Source: Prinia subflava (Eukaryota; Chordata; Aves; Passeriformes; Cisticolidae). Taken from it: DNA of 64,000 bases. Below the pieces are notes generated by a model. That model had not been told where the DNA came from. It did not search any database and was given only the letters and a program-made list of their open reading frames with translations. A program made the translations under genes and the position numbers. Positions 47,521-59,576 of this stretch are shown here, piece by piece (within the stretch, counting starts at the first letter, position 1; the number at the start of each line of letters is the position of its first letter). The stretch covers positions 8,409,081 to 8,473,080 of the forward strand of contig NC_086258.1 in the NCBI RefSeq assembly GCF_021018805.1. The letters are read 5' to 3'.

Positions 47521-47975
47521 AGGGCTGATCCTGCTCGGAATGCCGTCAGCCCGCGGGCTCGGGTGCTAAATTCCATTTAATAAATACCTAATGAGAGGCT
47601 GACAGCCACTTCTGGACTCTCAGCAGGGTCCCTCTGGTCATCCACCAGCTCCGAAATGCACGGCTCAGCTTCAATAATTGATGGGCCACTAATGTGGAGC
47701 TGAGGGGGAGAAGAGGCCCCATTAATTAGTGCTGGGCACAGCACAGCCCTGGCACCAAGCACCACCAGAGTTCCTGGAACGATGTTTTATGCTCAGGGGT
47801 GCTGCCAGCCTGCCTGGGGGATGCTCAGCAGGGCAGGGCCTGGGCACGGGGCAGATTCCAGCAAATCCAGGAGATGGATTTGTGTGTGCCAGCCCATTTC
47901 TCAGGGAATATCATGTCCAGGGGGGAATTGATCCCTCTGGCTAAGCCCTAAGGCCTTGCTTTTACCAAAAGCTCC
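47521..47975. other. Unique sequence with a possible conserved block
   Basis: About 47545-47740 contains TTCCATTTAATAAATACC, CAATAATTGATGGGCC and CATTAATTAGTGC in unique DNA. It is enhancer-like by composition, with no further support. Confidence 0.4.
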
Positions 47976-48634
47976 TGTAGGATTGGTGTGGGATCGGTGT
48001 AGGATTGGTGTAGAATTGGTGTAGAATTGGTGTAGGATCAGTGTGGGATTGGTGTTGGGTTGGTGTGGGATTGGTGTAGGATTGGTGTGGGATTGGTGTA
48101 GAATCAGTGTAGGATTGGTGTAGGATTGGTGTGGGATTGGTGTAGAATTGGTGTAGGATTGGTGTAGGATTGGTGTAGGATTGGTGTGGGATTGGTGTAG
48201 GATTGGTGTAGGATCGGTGTAGGATTGGTGTGGGATTGGTGTGGGATTGGTGTAGGATCAGTGTAGGATTGGTGTAGGATTGGTGTACGATTGGTGTGGG
48301 ATTGGTGTAGGATTGGTGTGGGATTGGTGTAGGATTGGTGTGTGATTGGTGTAGGATTGGTGTGGGATTGGTGTGTGATTGGTGTAGGATTGGTGTGGGA
48401 TTGGTGTAGGATTGGTGTGGGATCGGTGTAGGATTGGTGTGGGATTGGTGTAGGATTGGTGTAGGATTGGTGTAGGATTGCTGTAGGATTGGTGTAGGAT
48501 TGGTGTAGGATTGGTGTGGGATTGGTGTAGGATTGGTGTGGGATTGGTGTAGGATTGGTGTGGGATTGGTGTAGAATTGGAGTAGGATTGGTGTAGGATC
48601 AGTGTAGGATAGGTGTAGGATCGGTGTAGGATTG
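47976..48634. repeat. 11 bp minisatellite, about 60 copies
   Basis: TGTAGGATTGG and TGTGGGATTGG alternate irregularly in an 11 bp register for about 660 bp, with rarer TGTAGAATTGG, TGTAGGATCAG and TGTGTGATTGG units. The 11 bp length cycles through all three frames, giving long minus-strand frames of alternating SYTNPTPI type that are not genes. Confidence 0.98.
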
Positions 48635-48829
48635 ATGCCCCCTGTCCCCATAAAGGTGGCATTACTGAGCTGACAGCACCTCTGCAGCCTGCCCGGGCTC
48701 CCACAAAGTCCCTCAAAAGGAATTCCTTGGTCCCAGCTGCATCCCTGCATCCCACAGACTCCCCAAAAACACAGAGCTCCCATCCCACGTCGCTGATTCC
48801 ATTTCCAGGCCTGAGGAGCACTTGTCTTG
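48635..48829. other. Unique spacer
   Basis: Nothing recognised. Confidence 0.5.
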
Positions 48830-49130
48830 TTGGGGCTGGTGAATAATTTATAATTTGCTTATGAGCAAAGGCAGTGGGGAGTGTGGGGAAGGGGAGGGAG
48901 AATAAATATATATTTATAAAATATGGAAAAAGCTAAAAAAAAAAATCATAATAATGCCCAAACCACCCCTGTAAACTGTTCCTTTGATCTAATCCAGAAT
49001 AAATTATACATAATGGAGCTGCATGGGTTTGCTTGCCGCCAGCATGAATAAAAAACCAGAAAGCAAGAGAGCAAGCCAAATCATCTGAGCTAATAACAAT
49101 GTGCTCGCTGTAGATGCTTCATCTGGGATT
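48830..49130. promoter_or_regulatory. Candidate conserved non-coding element
   Basis: AT-rich unique sequence with GGTGAATAATTTATAATTTG, the near-palindrome TTGCTTATGAGCAAAG, a TCF/LEF-type CCTTTGATCT at 48981-48990, a bicoid/OTX-type CTAATCC just after it, TACATAATGG and a SOX-type TAACAATG near 49092. The mixture of sites in non-repetitive sequence suggests an enhancer. Confidence 0.4.
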
Positions 49131-49382
49131 ATTTTGCAGCAGCCAGCACAGATTTCCATGGAAAAAAAAGTGATTTTTTAACTGGGGGGTGCTGTGCAGG
49201 CAATGAGCTGTGGTAATGCTCCAGGACACCTGGAGCAGCCAAGGAGATTTTTCTTTTTCGTTCTTCCAGTTTCTTTCACTAAGGGATCTGGAGTTATCAC
49301 ATCTTTCAAACTTTGCTGCAGGCCACGGGGCGCCAATTAGTGACTGCCACATCTCTGTGCCTGGGGCAGGACCCCTCAGCCT
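49131..49382. other. Unique sequence, possibly with more diverged CR1
   Basis: No clear feature. The right edge leads into a CR1 3' end. Confidence 0.4.
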
Positions 49383-49416
49383 GGAGGGGGTGGCACTGGA
49401 TGGGTTTTAAGTCCCT
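49383..49416 (+). mobile_element. CR1 3'-terminal remnant seeding a satellite
   Basis: GGAGGGGGTGGCACTGGATG, then GGTTTTAAGTCCCTCCCAAC, is the last part of a CR1 tail. Where a normal CR1 would continue into its short terminal repeat, the sequence instead runs into the CCCAA array. Confidence 0.8.
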
Positions 49417-49986
49417 CCCAACCCAACCCAGCCCAACCCAGCCCAGCCCAGCCCAACCCAACCCAACCCAACACAACCCAGCCCAACCCAACCCAACCCA
49501 GCCCAGTCCAACCCAGCCCAACCCAACCCAGCCCAACCCAGCCCAGCCCAACCCAACCCAACCCAACCCAGCCCAACCCAGTCCAACCCAGTCCAACCCA
49601 ACCCAGCCCAACCCAGCCCAGCCCAACCCAACTCAACCCAACCCAACTCAACCCAACCCAACCCAGCCCAACCCAACCCAGCCCAACCCAGCCCAACCCA
49701 ACCCAACCCAACCCAACCCAGCCCAACCCAACCCAGCCCAACCCAACCCAACCCAACCCAGCCCAACCCAACCCAGCCCAACCCAGCCCAACCCAACCCA
49801 ACCCAGCCCAACCCAACCCAACCCAACCCAGCCCAACCCAGCCCAGCCCAACCAAACCCAACTCAACCCAGCCCAGCCCAACCCAACACAACCCAACCCA
49901 GCCCAACCCAGCCCAACCCAACCCAGCCCAACCCAGCCCAGCCCAGCCCAACCCAACACAACCCAACCCAGCCCAACCCAGCCCAA
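49417..49986. repeat. (CCCAA/CCCAG)n pentanucleotide array, about 114 copies
   Basis: CCCAA and CCCAG pentamers hold perfect 5 bp register for nearly all of 570 bp; rare variants are CACAA, CCCAGT and ACTCA. The minus strand reads TTGGG/CTGGG, which resembles telomere-type G-rich repeats and is G-quadruplex-prone. Long frames of NPTQPSP or GLGWVGLGWAGL type are artefacts. Confidence 0.98.
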
Positions 49987-51959
49987 GACTCTGTAACAAG
50001 CTTTGTCCCATCGTCACCACACTTTGAGAGGGCACCCAAAACCTCTGTCAGGAAGGACCAGACCCCAAACCCTCGTGGGTATGACCCAGGCAGGGCTGGC
50101 TGTGCTCTGGGATGATCCAGCTGCTCAGCTAAAACACCGGGCCGTGCCTCGGACCCACCCGGGGAATTTCCCCTCACTCCAGGCTGAGGGGTCCCGCTCC
50201 GGGGGCAGAGATGTGTCGGTCACTAATTGGTGCCCGAGAGTGCTCAGAGGAGATCTCAGCTCTGAAGTCCTGGCTGGAGGAGGAGGAGGACTCTGGAGCC
50301 GTGGAAGGAGGCAGCAGAGGCAGCGCCTCGGAGATCAATCACAATTATAAAACCAGTTACAAGGAGAGGGCTGCGCAGCCAGGTCACTTGGGGTGCTCTC
50401 ATTAGGGAAGTCTATTAGGGAAGAGGCTGATAATGGATGGGAGGCTGCCACACGGGCTAATTATGCAGAGCACACGTGGCTCAGGCTGGCTGCTCCCTGC
50501 CAGGGCCTGGCTCTGCTCCAGACTCCAGCTCCTGGCTGGGGGTGCCACATTTTCTTGGGGAAACTGCAGATATTTAGGACTTCTGGACCACCAACAAATT
50601 TGATTGAGCACAAACCATTTATTGTTTGTATTAAGCTCTATTTATGCATTCTAAAAGTACTGTTCACACAATCACGCATTACTTGATGGGTGTTTCATGT
50701 CCATTCGTTCAGCTTTCAGGAAATAGGATTGGTTACAGCCCAGTGCTTCATGACCCTCCTTTATCTAGTCCTTGCACTCTTGGTGTTCTGTTTCTCAGCC
50801 TTTTCTTTCTCATTTCAGAGCAGTTTATGTCTCAGTAACATTGATGAATTCCAGAGGGTTCTGATAAGAATGACCAAAGATGGTTTAGCTGGAGCTCACC
50901 TGAGCTCTTCAAACTACTGCACAGATATTCCTGCAGCATCCCTGGGTGAGCTGTGCCCATCCTTTGTTCATTTATACCCTAATCAGCAGGAGATTGGCTT
51001 CCAAAATAGAGAGGGGTGGGAGCTTCTCACTGCCTGTGCTGTGGCCTCAGCACAAGCAGCCCCTCCTGGATTCCTTTGGCCACATTTGGGGTTTTGCTTT
51101 CTTTAAAGCTCTGCCTTTGCTTTTTGACTTTGTGACAGCCTTGGTTTGGATTAACTGCAGTTTTCACCAAATTCCTTGATCTGTTGGGAAAAGGAGTCCC
51201 CAGCAGCAGGCTGGCAGCAGCCAGCTCTGCTCCTCTGTGCCCTCACCGTGCCCGTGCACCTCTGGGATGGATCCAGCCTGGAAAAACAGGATGGATCAAG
51301 AGCTTTGGCTGAGTTCTTCACACAGGGAAGCCCCAGGGTGAAGCTGAGCTGGTTGCAGAGATCAGTTTAACTCACACACCGTCCTCAGAGCGGAGAGTGT
51401 GGGGCAGAAATTATTTCTAGGCTGAATTTTTGCCCCATCATGAGTTGCACTTGCTCTGTGTGCAGGGGCTCAGCACGGGAACACCACGGGAGCCACAGCC
51501 CAGGCTCCTGAGGACAAGGAATTGCATAACACTCACCCCAGCCTGCGCTGGATCAGCTCCCCAGCTGGAATAAATCAGGAGAGATCCATCGAGGTCAATC
51601 CTGGCCAATTGTATCCACTTAATCTTCTCCCGGGAAGCACCACTCAATCGATGTGCAGAGCTCCTGCCTCCTCCAGGGCCGACTCAAAACCTCTTCCCAA
51701 AAGTGCTGGAATGGAAACCCCTCCCGCAGAGGCTCCTCTGAGTGCCTGAGGCACAGCCCAGCTGGGGCAGAGCCAAGCTGCCCCAAAAAACAGATCTAGG
51801 GTGGAAACTGGACCAGCTGCCCCCAAAAACATCAGCCTGTTGCAGAGGGACTCAGGATTTATTTTCCATTTTATTTGCCTGAAGTGGCTGGGGTGGAAAG
51901 AATGGACGTCTGGGACAAGGGGTTCTTGATAATTCATATTCCAGGATGGTCCTGCTTCC
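49987..51959. other. Unique non-coding sequence
   Basis: About 50320-50480 (CAATCACAATTATAAAACCAG, GGGCTAATTATGCAGAGC) is more AT-rich and possibly conserved. No exon, RNA or transposon was recognised. Confidence 0.45.
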
Positions 51960-54759
51960 AGCCCCAGCGGGGTTCTCATATTTAATTAAAATCTGTAAAA
52001 TATTTATCTCCGTTAAGTGCTCTCCCTCCCCAGCCCCTCTCCCTGTTTGAGCGAGGGGGATGGAGCAGGGCAGGGATATTTGTGTGGATCCTTCACAAAC
52101 AGAGAAATAATCAACAAATCGGAAGTTGAAGGTAGGGTTATTTTTTTTTCTGGGGGTGTTTCCACCCCAGAACTGCTACAGCAACTCCCAAATTTAAAGC
52201 AAAGCACAAAACAAAGCGCTGGGGAGGCTCGGGGTGTCCCCAGGGCAGAGGGGTGACCACGGGCTCTGCTCCCCATCCCCTCAGCACCCCTTTCCCCATC
52301 CCTGCTCGCTGCCATCAGCCCCCAGCCCTGCTCCCACCAGAGGCTGACCCCGGTGCTTTGATGGAGACATCTTTCAAAGAATCCTAGGCAGCCTCGTTGG
52401 ATGGTTTATTCCGTTTTTATAAATGTTCCTTGCTCTAAAAGAGTAAATGAGGAGTTTGGGGCAGTGCCAAGGGGTCTCTTTGCTGTTTCTCTTGGCAGTA
52501 AATCAGCTTTCAAATTATTATTGCCATAAGGAAACACGATCTTCAAATGCGGGCCTCTCTCCCTTTTATCTCCTCTCTCTGTCGATTGCCCCTCTTTTAA
52601 ATGCAGATCAGCCCTGGCCCTCCCCGTCACTCCCTCCCAGTTTTGGGGAGGTGACAATTGCATTTTCACGAGTCAGGAGGATGTGGAGGATGGAGGGGTC
52701 CTTCTTTCCGTCCTTGCTTTTCTCGTTTCAGGGCAGGATCTGGTGCAGAGAAAAGGCAGAGGAGGAGCAGAATTGAGGCTCTGGAACATCCCCTGGTGTG
52801 CTCGGCTCCACACACCCGCCCGAGCTGCTGGAGGACAGAGATCACAGCGACAGGAGAGGAAAAACCAGGTGGCAAAAAACAGCCGGGAAAAAAGAAGTGT
52901 TAAATCCCAGGGGCTGGAATTGCAGCAGGCGAGGATCCCACAGCAATCCTGGGGCTAAATCACAGCTAAAACCAGAAAAGGTTGCTCTGAGGAGCATTTT
53001 TAGGTGGTTCGCGGGGGGCTGGGGGGAGTCACACTCCCAGGGGACATAAATTGAGGTGGTGGCATTAAATCCCAGGCAGCTCTGACCCGCTCACCCCCGA
53101 GCCCCAGCCTTTATCAAACCCAGCCTCGGGAGAGGCGGCTGGCAGGAGAAAGAGCCGGAGATTTGTGTGTGTAAAATCCCCTGAAACAAATGGCTCTGGT
53201 GGGGCAGGAGTTCACCCACCAGAGGGGCCCGGGGGTGACTCCGGGAAGGTTTCGGGGGATGAGGCAGGAGCAGAGCTGGGCTGGTGGCGATGGGAACAGC
53301 CTCTCCTGGGAGCCCAGGCTGCCGGGTGCCAGCTGGGCAAGCAGGATTTGCCACTGGGCTCTCACTAAAGGGAGAAAAGAGGCCACACTTCCACCCGCCG
53401 TGCCCCTTTGAGGCTTTGGTGACCACAGCAAGGGGCCACTCCTGGCCTGACAGCCCGAGGGGACATCCAGGAACCCTTCCCCAGGCTGATTCCAGCCTGG
53501 CTCCCTCTGGAGCTGGATTTAGAGCTTGTCCAGCAGGATCAGAGCGAGCTCCCAGCTCCTGGAAATCCCTCCTCGAGGTGCACTCCATCAATCGCAGCCC
53601 CAGCTGCTCTTTGTGTTCCTTCCCAAAGCGCTGCAGCACATGTACAAACACAGAAAAACACAAACGGGGATAAATTACCTTCCGGGCAAAGCCTGAGGAC
53701 TTTGAAATTGCTGAAAAATCAAAGCACATTCCGGGGGGGAAACGTGGTAAATTGGAAGGGGGAAAATGCTCAGGGAGGTTTTAATAAAAGCAGAGCCAGA
53801 GAGGGAGCTCAGAGCGCTCTCAAGATGTTCATGAAGTGAGTGCCAGCACAACCCTGGGGGCACAGAGGAGTTAATGCCCCCAACCATTTTCCAGATGGAT
53901 GTGGGTGTCAAAGCCAGCTGAAATCACCCAGCCCGTGCAGGGGGAGCACTTGGGGTGCCCTCCTGGGGTGCTGGAGAAGCAGAGATTTCCCAGCTGTTCT
54001 CTGAGCCAGGCAGGAACCAGCACTGAACACAGCTGAGCAAGCCAAGGATGGCTCTTCCAGGTGAAGGAACAACAAAAAAAAGGAGTTTTCTAAATGAAAA
54101 ACATAAATCTAAAGTGCAGCCTCAGCTTCTTCTCTTCAGAGTGATGAGGTTTTAATGTTGGAAGCTGCAAAGACAACCAGCAAGTGATGGGGAGGAGGAG
54201 GCTGAGGCCGAATTCCCTGTTGGGAACACGGAGCAGGAGCTGGGATCAATACACCCAACACTGCAGAGCCTGGGGGGCTGCAAACCCCTTGCTTTAATCA
54301 CCCACCACAACAGCCAGCCTGGATTAAAGACCTGCAGCCTCCTGAGCTTGTTGTGGCAGCCTTGGGAAGGGCCCTGGTGGCTTTGTCCCTGCTCACCCTG
54401 ACACGGTCACCACGCTCAGGGACCTGCCAGGCTGTGTTTTCACCCCAGGCCCAGCCTGCTTCTGCCTGCCACAATATTTTCCTGGCTAATCTTAGCGAGG
54501 CTGGAGTTGGGATGGAGATCAATGCGTGAAATGGAATATGCTGAGATATATTCTGGATACGTCGCCGGGAGCGTTTCGTGACGGGGAGGCAGCAATGACT
54601 CCAGCAGTGTTTTTCCCCAGCCTCAATCTTGGCACACTTTGACTTTTTCCTCCCAAGGACCCATTAGTCACTGCCCTGAATATAAACCAGCCCGAGCAGC
54701 CAGATCCCTCAGTCCTGCAAAGATCCCCCACATTGTAATTCCAAAATAACACCACACTC
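51960..54759. other. Unique non-coding sequence
   Basis: The AT-rich patch at about 51970-52140 (ATATTTAATTAAAATCTG) and 52390-52600 may hold regulatory DNA. The rest is GC-richer. No gene or repeat was recognised. Confidence 0.45.
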
Positions 54760-55130
54760 CTTTAATGATCAATAGCAATTACTAAGTCATTTATATCCAA
54801 TAAAGGCTCCAGCAGGAGGTCTGGGTGATATATTACTGTATAAATTCACACTATGAAGCAGATTAACAAAGCATTATGAAAAGCAAGCTTATTATTTGCA
54901 TGAACATGAGGCTCAAGAGCTAATTGAAGCAATCCAGCAAAATGTCAATGACTCCTTTTGTATATGAAATATTCATTAAAGGCAAGCACTTATTCGTGAG
55001 CGATTGTTTATTTATACCTTTTCATTTGCATTCTGCTATAAAACTGGCTGCCTTTCCATTAGGGCACAGCCAGCATCACTTTTCTTGGGAATCGCTGGGA
55101 CTTGGAAATTGCCTCCTGTCTGCAGAGAGC
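54760..55130. promoter_or_regulatory. Candidate conserved non-coding element with two octamer sites
   Basis: Two perfect POU octamers, ATTTGCAT, lie at 54894-54901 and 55024-55031. Around them are TTAATGATCAATAGC, CAGATTAACAAAGC, GAGCTAATTGAAGC, ATATTCATTAAAGG and GCTATAAAACTGG. The sequence is unique, AT-rich and free of CpG-rich or repeat DNA, with sharp contrast to its flanks. This is the most enhancer-like block of the window; conservation is inferred. Confidence 0.45.
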
Positions 55131-56730
55131 AGTGGGGGATTTTTCTTAGGCAGTGGATGCGTCTGAGGGATCAGGGCTGATGGAAGGGGAGCAGCTGCAG
55201 AAGTGATGAACAGCCTCGTGCCTCCTCATCCTCCCTCTGCCCTCCTCTTCCCTGGTGCTCTGGAATGGAGGTGGCTTCGGAGGAGACTCATTTGGACACT
55301 CCAATTCTTTGCAGTGAGACCTGGGGGAGCTGCCAGCCTTGTGACGCATTGTTCCTGGGCATTAGTTTGATGTTTTCCTATTTATTTTATTTTTATTTCT
55401 GTGTTTTACGTTTATTAATGCTAACAAGCAGCATTTTCCCCTCTGCCCCTTCCAGACCCTCCCTGGGCACGGCCCACAGGGATGGATCCAGCTTTCCCTG
55501 GATTTTTGCCCACTGAAGATGCCGTGGGTGACATCAGGAGGTGTCACCCTGCTCCTGGCACCTCCCCATGGGGTGAGCCCGAGGCTGGCAGGGCACAGCC
55601 TTGCAAAGGAGAATTCCCATTCCCCAAAACCACTGGAAATGAGTGGAAATGGCTGGAAATGGGTTTGGTTTCCATTGCTCTTGGGATCGTGTCCAAACAC
55701 CAGGGCAGCAAGCAGTGATGGGGGTGCAGAGGCACAGCAAAGATCCCACAGATCCATAGGGAAAAGCTTCCCCCAAAAAAGGAAGAACTTGTTCCCCTCA
55801 TGCCCCAGGGAGGAGGCACAGTGGGATCCCGAGGCTCTGGGCACCCTTTGCCTGCTGCTTTCTCCAATTTAAGCCCCAAATGAAGTTTTCCCCAGCCCAT
55901 CCATTTGCCAGGACAGCTCCTGGGTTACAAATCAATGCAACACCGCATCTTATTTGCTCTGCAGCCAGCTGAGCAAAACAATGTAGTGCCAACAGAGACA
56001 TGAATCTCCCTCATTTGTCTTCTGCTAGAAAAATTTCAAGGCTGGAGCTTTTTTCCTGGCTCTCTGGCAGCACTGTCAGGAGGGTGACGTGTTAGGAATG
56101 GCTGGATGGGGGCTCAGGATTTGTTTTCTCGGTGATTTCCTCGGTCTAAATTGCAGCTTTGCTCACACACGTCCCCAGGTGCCAGAGACAAATGTTTGAC
56201 CAACTGCTTAGGGCGGGACGGGAGGATCAATCTTGGATCGCTGCTCCGAGGGAGGCTGCAGGGCAGATGGAGCTTTAATTACACTGAGGGGAAACGCCTC
56301 TGAAAGACCCCATGGGTGAGGATTGGCTCTTGGGGCTCGGGTTTTGCTCCTCAACAGCACTGGAAGGTGCAGGGATGAATTTCCCTGGGGGAATAAAGCC
56401 CATTCCCTGCCCCCTGAGCAGAGTTCTGCCTCTCCCTGCTGTTCCTCACCCCAAAAATCCTGCTGGACAATCCCTTCCCGACAGCACCTTTTGGGGATTG
56501 CAGCCACGGGCATTTTGGGGGGTATTTTGCTGCTCCCCTGAGCTCTGTTCCCAGACCCCATCCCACCACTCAGCCACCCACAGAATAAATCACTCTTAGC
56601 TGACCCTTCCCAAAGCTCTCAGCACTCAGCCAGGGCAGCGAACCCCCAAAGAAGGGACCCCAGAGTCCCCACAGAGCCTCCAGCTCCCAGGAAAGAGGCA
56701 CAGCAGCCCCCACAGCTCCATCGTGCTGCA
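55131..56730. other. Unique non-coding sequence
   Basis: A T-rich stretch lies at about 55378-55420. No gene or repeat was recognised. Confidence 0.5.
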
Positions 56731-56763
56731 CAGCTGCTGCACAGCTGCTGCACAGCTGCTGCA
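56731..56763. repeat. 11 bp tandem repeat, 3 copies, each with a CAGCTG E-box
   Basis: CAGCTGCTGCA is repeated three times without error, giving three CAGCTG E-boxes at 11 bp spacing, about one helical turn. It lies next to a short CpG-containing stretch (56765-56880). Confidence 0.9.
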
Positions 56764-57250
56764 CCTCCCCAGCGGAGATTTCCTGCAGCGCAGACCCCGC
56801 TGCGCCTCCGGGAGCGCCCGGCCAGCCCCGCGCCCTCCGTGGAACCCGGCAGGGCAGAGCCCGACGGAAAAATCCCCGTTCCTGTCCTGGGAGCGGCAGG
56901 ATGAGCCTGAGAGGAGGCAGGGGATGAGCTGACAGGGAAAGGAACCTGCTCAAGGATGCCCAGGATGCGCAGTCCCGAGGATTTTCCGTCCCCTGCATCC
57001 CCAGCTCATCTCACCCCCGAGCCCTGGAAGTCCCCGATGCTGTGGAAGGATGCGAGAGCTGCCGGAGCGCCAAGAAACTGCTGACAAAGAGCGCTGGCTG
57101 CGCCCTTAATGGCTTTTAAATCACGGGAGGTTCAACAGGAAAAAAACAACCCCTAATGTTTACTCACACTTGCGCAGCTTCTTATTTGCATATAATTGCT
57201 TCCTGTCACAACACTCCATCCTGAGCCTCTTAATCCCGGCGATCAGGGAA
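56764..57250. other. Small CpG-containing patch followed by AT-rich unique DNA
   Basis: About 56770-56880 has a raised number of CG dinucleotides (GCGCAGACCCCGCTGCGCC, CCGGGAGCGCCCGG), but it is shorter than a typical CpG island. An octamer ATTTGCAT lies at 57184-57191 followed by ATAATTGC. No transcript start can be supported. Confidence 0.35.
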
Positions 57251-58399
57251 TGCCAGGAATAAATCCTGGGAAGCCTCAGGAGCAGGGAGCGACAGGGACA
57301 TCCCAGCAAAGGATTCATTAGAGAGAGGAACAAAGGGGAAAAAATGAGGTGAAAACACGGGTTTCCCTGGTGATTTGGATCGGTGTTTATCAATCCTGGG
57401 AATTCCAGGGACACTCACTGCACAGCTCCCTCCTGCAGCCCTTTTTTTAAATCCTTTTAGCTCACAAACCCCTGTCAGAGCAAATGGAAAGATCCCAGTA
57501 ATGATGGAATAGTTTGGGAGACAGAATCGCTCCCCAGAGCTGGGTTTGAGGTGGGGCACGGATGGCTCGGGGGGTCCGGGGTGTCCCAGCAGCCCCAGGA
57601 GCCCGGGGACAGCGGGAAGGAAGCGCTGGCCGTGCCTGTCCCACTTTCCTGCTCATCCGATGAGGCACTCGGGATGCATTTTTTAAAAACCTCCGTCTGT
57701 CTGGAGGATTTAACTCCAGGGACACCTCCTGAGGACGGTGCTAGGGATGTTGGAAAACATGATTTCCATGGAGGGCTGAGAACCAGCTGAAACCAGCCCT
57801 CCGTGGAACTCTGGAGCTCTTAATTAGACAGGAATTAACGCCCTGGGAAACATTTGATTCCTAACAAGGGCACAGCTCCCTTTCACTGGGATTAGCATCC
57901 CCTGGACTCCTCAGGCTTTACATCATCCTCCAGTACACAGATCTGCTTCTCCACTTGTCCTGGCATCACCTGCCTGTGCGGAAAGTCTCTCCCCATCTTT
58001 TTTAATCAGCTTTTCCTAAGTTCTAAAAGGCCCTAAAGAGGTTTTTAGAGCATTTCTTGAGTCAAGCTTTGAAGGCGTGGCGTTCTCTGCCAGGCGTGTC
58101 GTCTCTTCCAGCATTCCTCCGGTTCAGGGGAGGCTCTGCATTCCCCAGACTCCAGCGTTTCTCCTGACAGGCCCCCGGATACCCAGAGCCCATGAAATTT
58201 TAACAGAGCTCCGCGTTCGCCCAGGCACGCTCGGGTTCGGCAGAGCAGGAGGAGGCCACGCTGGATGGGCTGACAAGACACAAAAAAGGCAGCAGATTTC
58301 AGCTGCCATGCTAGAGGAGCTTGAGACGAGCTAATGAAGCTCTTAGGGGGGGGGAAGGTGCCCTATATTTTGTTTTATTCCACTTTATTTTCCCTCCTC
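57251..58399. other. Unique non-coding sequence
   Basis: No gene, RNA or repeat recognised. Confidence 0.5.
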
Positions 58400-58560
58400 C
58401 CCGGTCCCACGCTCTCCCCTCGCAGACGTCATTGCGGGCGAGCACGTGTGCCGGCTCCGATGATTTATTCAGGAGCCACAGCAGCTCTGCCTTCCACTCC
58501 AGCGAGCAAAAATTTCAATATTTCATATGGAAATCTCCAGCTCTCTGTCCCTGTTTCTGC
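58400..58560. promoter_or_regulatory. Candidate regulatory patch with CRE-like and CACGTG sites
   Basis: GACGTCAT (CRE-like) at 58425-58432 and a CACGTG E-box at 58443-58448 lie 10 bp apart in a local CpG-containing patch, followed by AATATTTCATATGGAAATC. The spacing is suggestive, but no exon or transcript start follows. Confidence 0.3.
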
Positions 58561-59576
58561 CTAAAGCTGCTGCTCCTCTCTGGGGTGCAAACACGGGGTG
58601 GGTGCAGAGCTCTGCTGCTGCTCAGAAGTTTTTCCTGAGTTTTCTGGATGCTGTTGAGTCCCTCCCTCCTCTATCCAAACCCAGGGTGGCACAGTGTCCC
58701 CTGCCAGTGCCACCAGCCCTGGCTGTGCCTGTGGTTCACCCATGAGCCTGGAATTCACCAGGATTTACCTGTTAACGACCCTTTTGTTCAGTCCCTGCAC
58801 ACAGAAATTCCTTCCTGTAATATTTAGTAAATCCTGTAATTATTCCTTCCTGCAAGGGCCCTTTCCAGAGCAGGTCCAAGGGAAAAGGTTTTGTCTTTTC
58901 CTGCAAGTTTTTGCTTTGTGCCTGGAAAAACTCACCTGGGATTTGGGGGATGCCAAAAGTTCTGCACTCTCAGAGCTTCCAGAGGCTGCAACCTGGCTGG
59001 CACCTGGGGCACTGGTGACAGTGACACTTCTCTGTGCTGGTTTTGGGATTGAAAACTGCTCCGAGGAACAAGGCAGAGCAGCACGTCCAGCCTGATTCCT
59101 CCTAGGGAGAGAGTAAAAGTCTTAATTAATATTATTCTCCATTCAATTAATACCACTCTCCATGAATGGTTTTAATCAGCCGTGCACTCTTGGCAGCAGG
59201 GCTGCATTTCCAGGGGTGAGCTGCCCTAAATCCACCCAAATTTTGGGAGGAGAAAGGGGATGGAGAGGTCAAGGGGTGCTGGGCTGAGCTGGTTTCTGCC
59301 CTGAGCACAGAGCCTGACCCTGCTGCTGTTGCTGGCCCAGATGGAACAGAGGGGCTGAGACCTCTCCCTTCTTAGGCTGAAATTTGGGAATTTTCCAATT
59401 TTGAGATCTGCAATACTCAGAAAATAAATCTCTTTTCCAAGCCCACCCCAAATCCTTCAGCTTTTGAGCTGCTGGGGACTTTTTAAACTTTTTGAGCCCA
59501 AATTTGGGGTTTGGCTGGAATGAGGGGTGTCAGTGAGCTCGATCGGAGCAGGAGGTTCATCCCACTGCTGTTATCC
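58561..59576. other. Unique non-coding sequence
   Basis: An AT-rich stretch lies at 59110-59180 (TTAATTAATATTATTCTCC). No gene or repeat was recognised. Confidence 0.5.

Noticed and set aside
49313..50035. Proline-rich or Gly-Trp-rich frames over 200 codons
   Set aside because: They come from the CCCAA/CCCAG array in alternative frames and strands.
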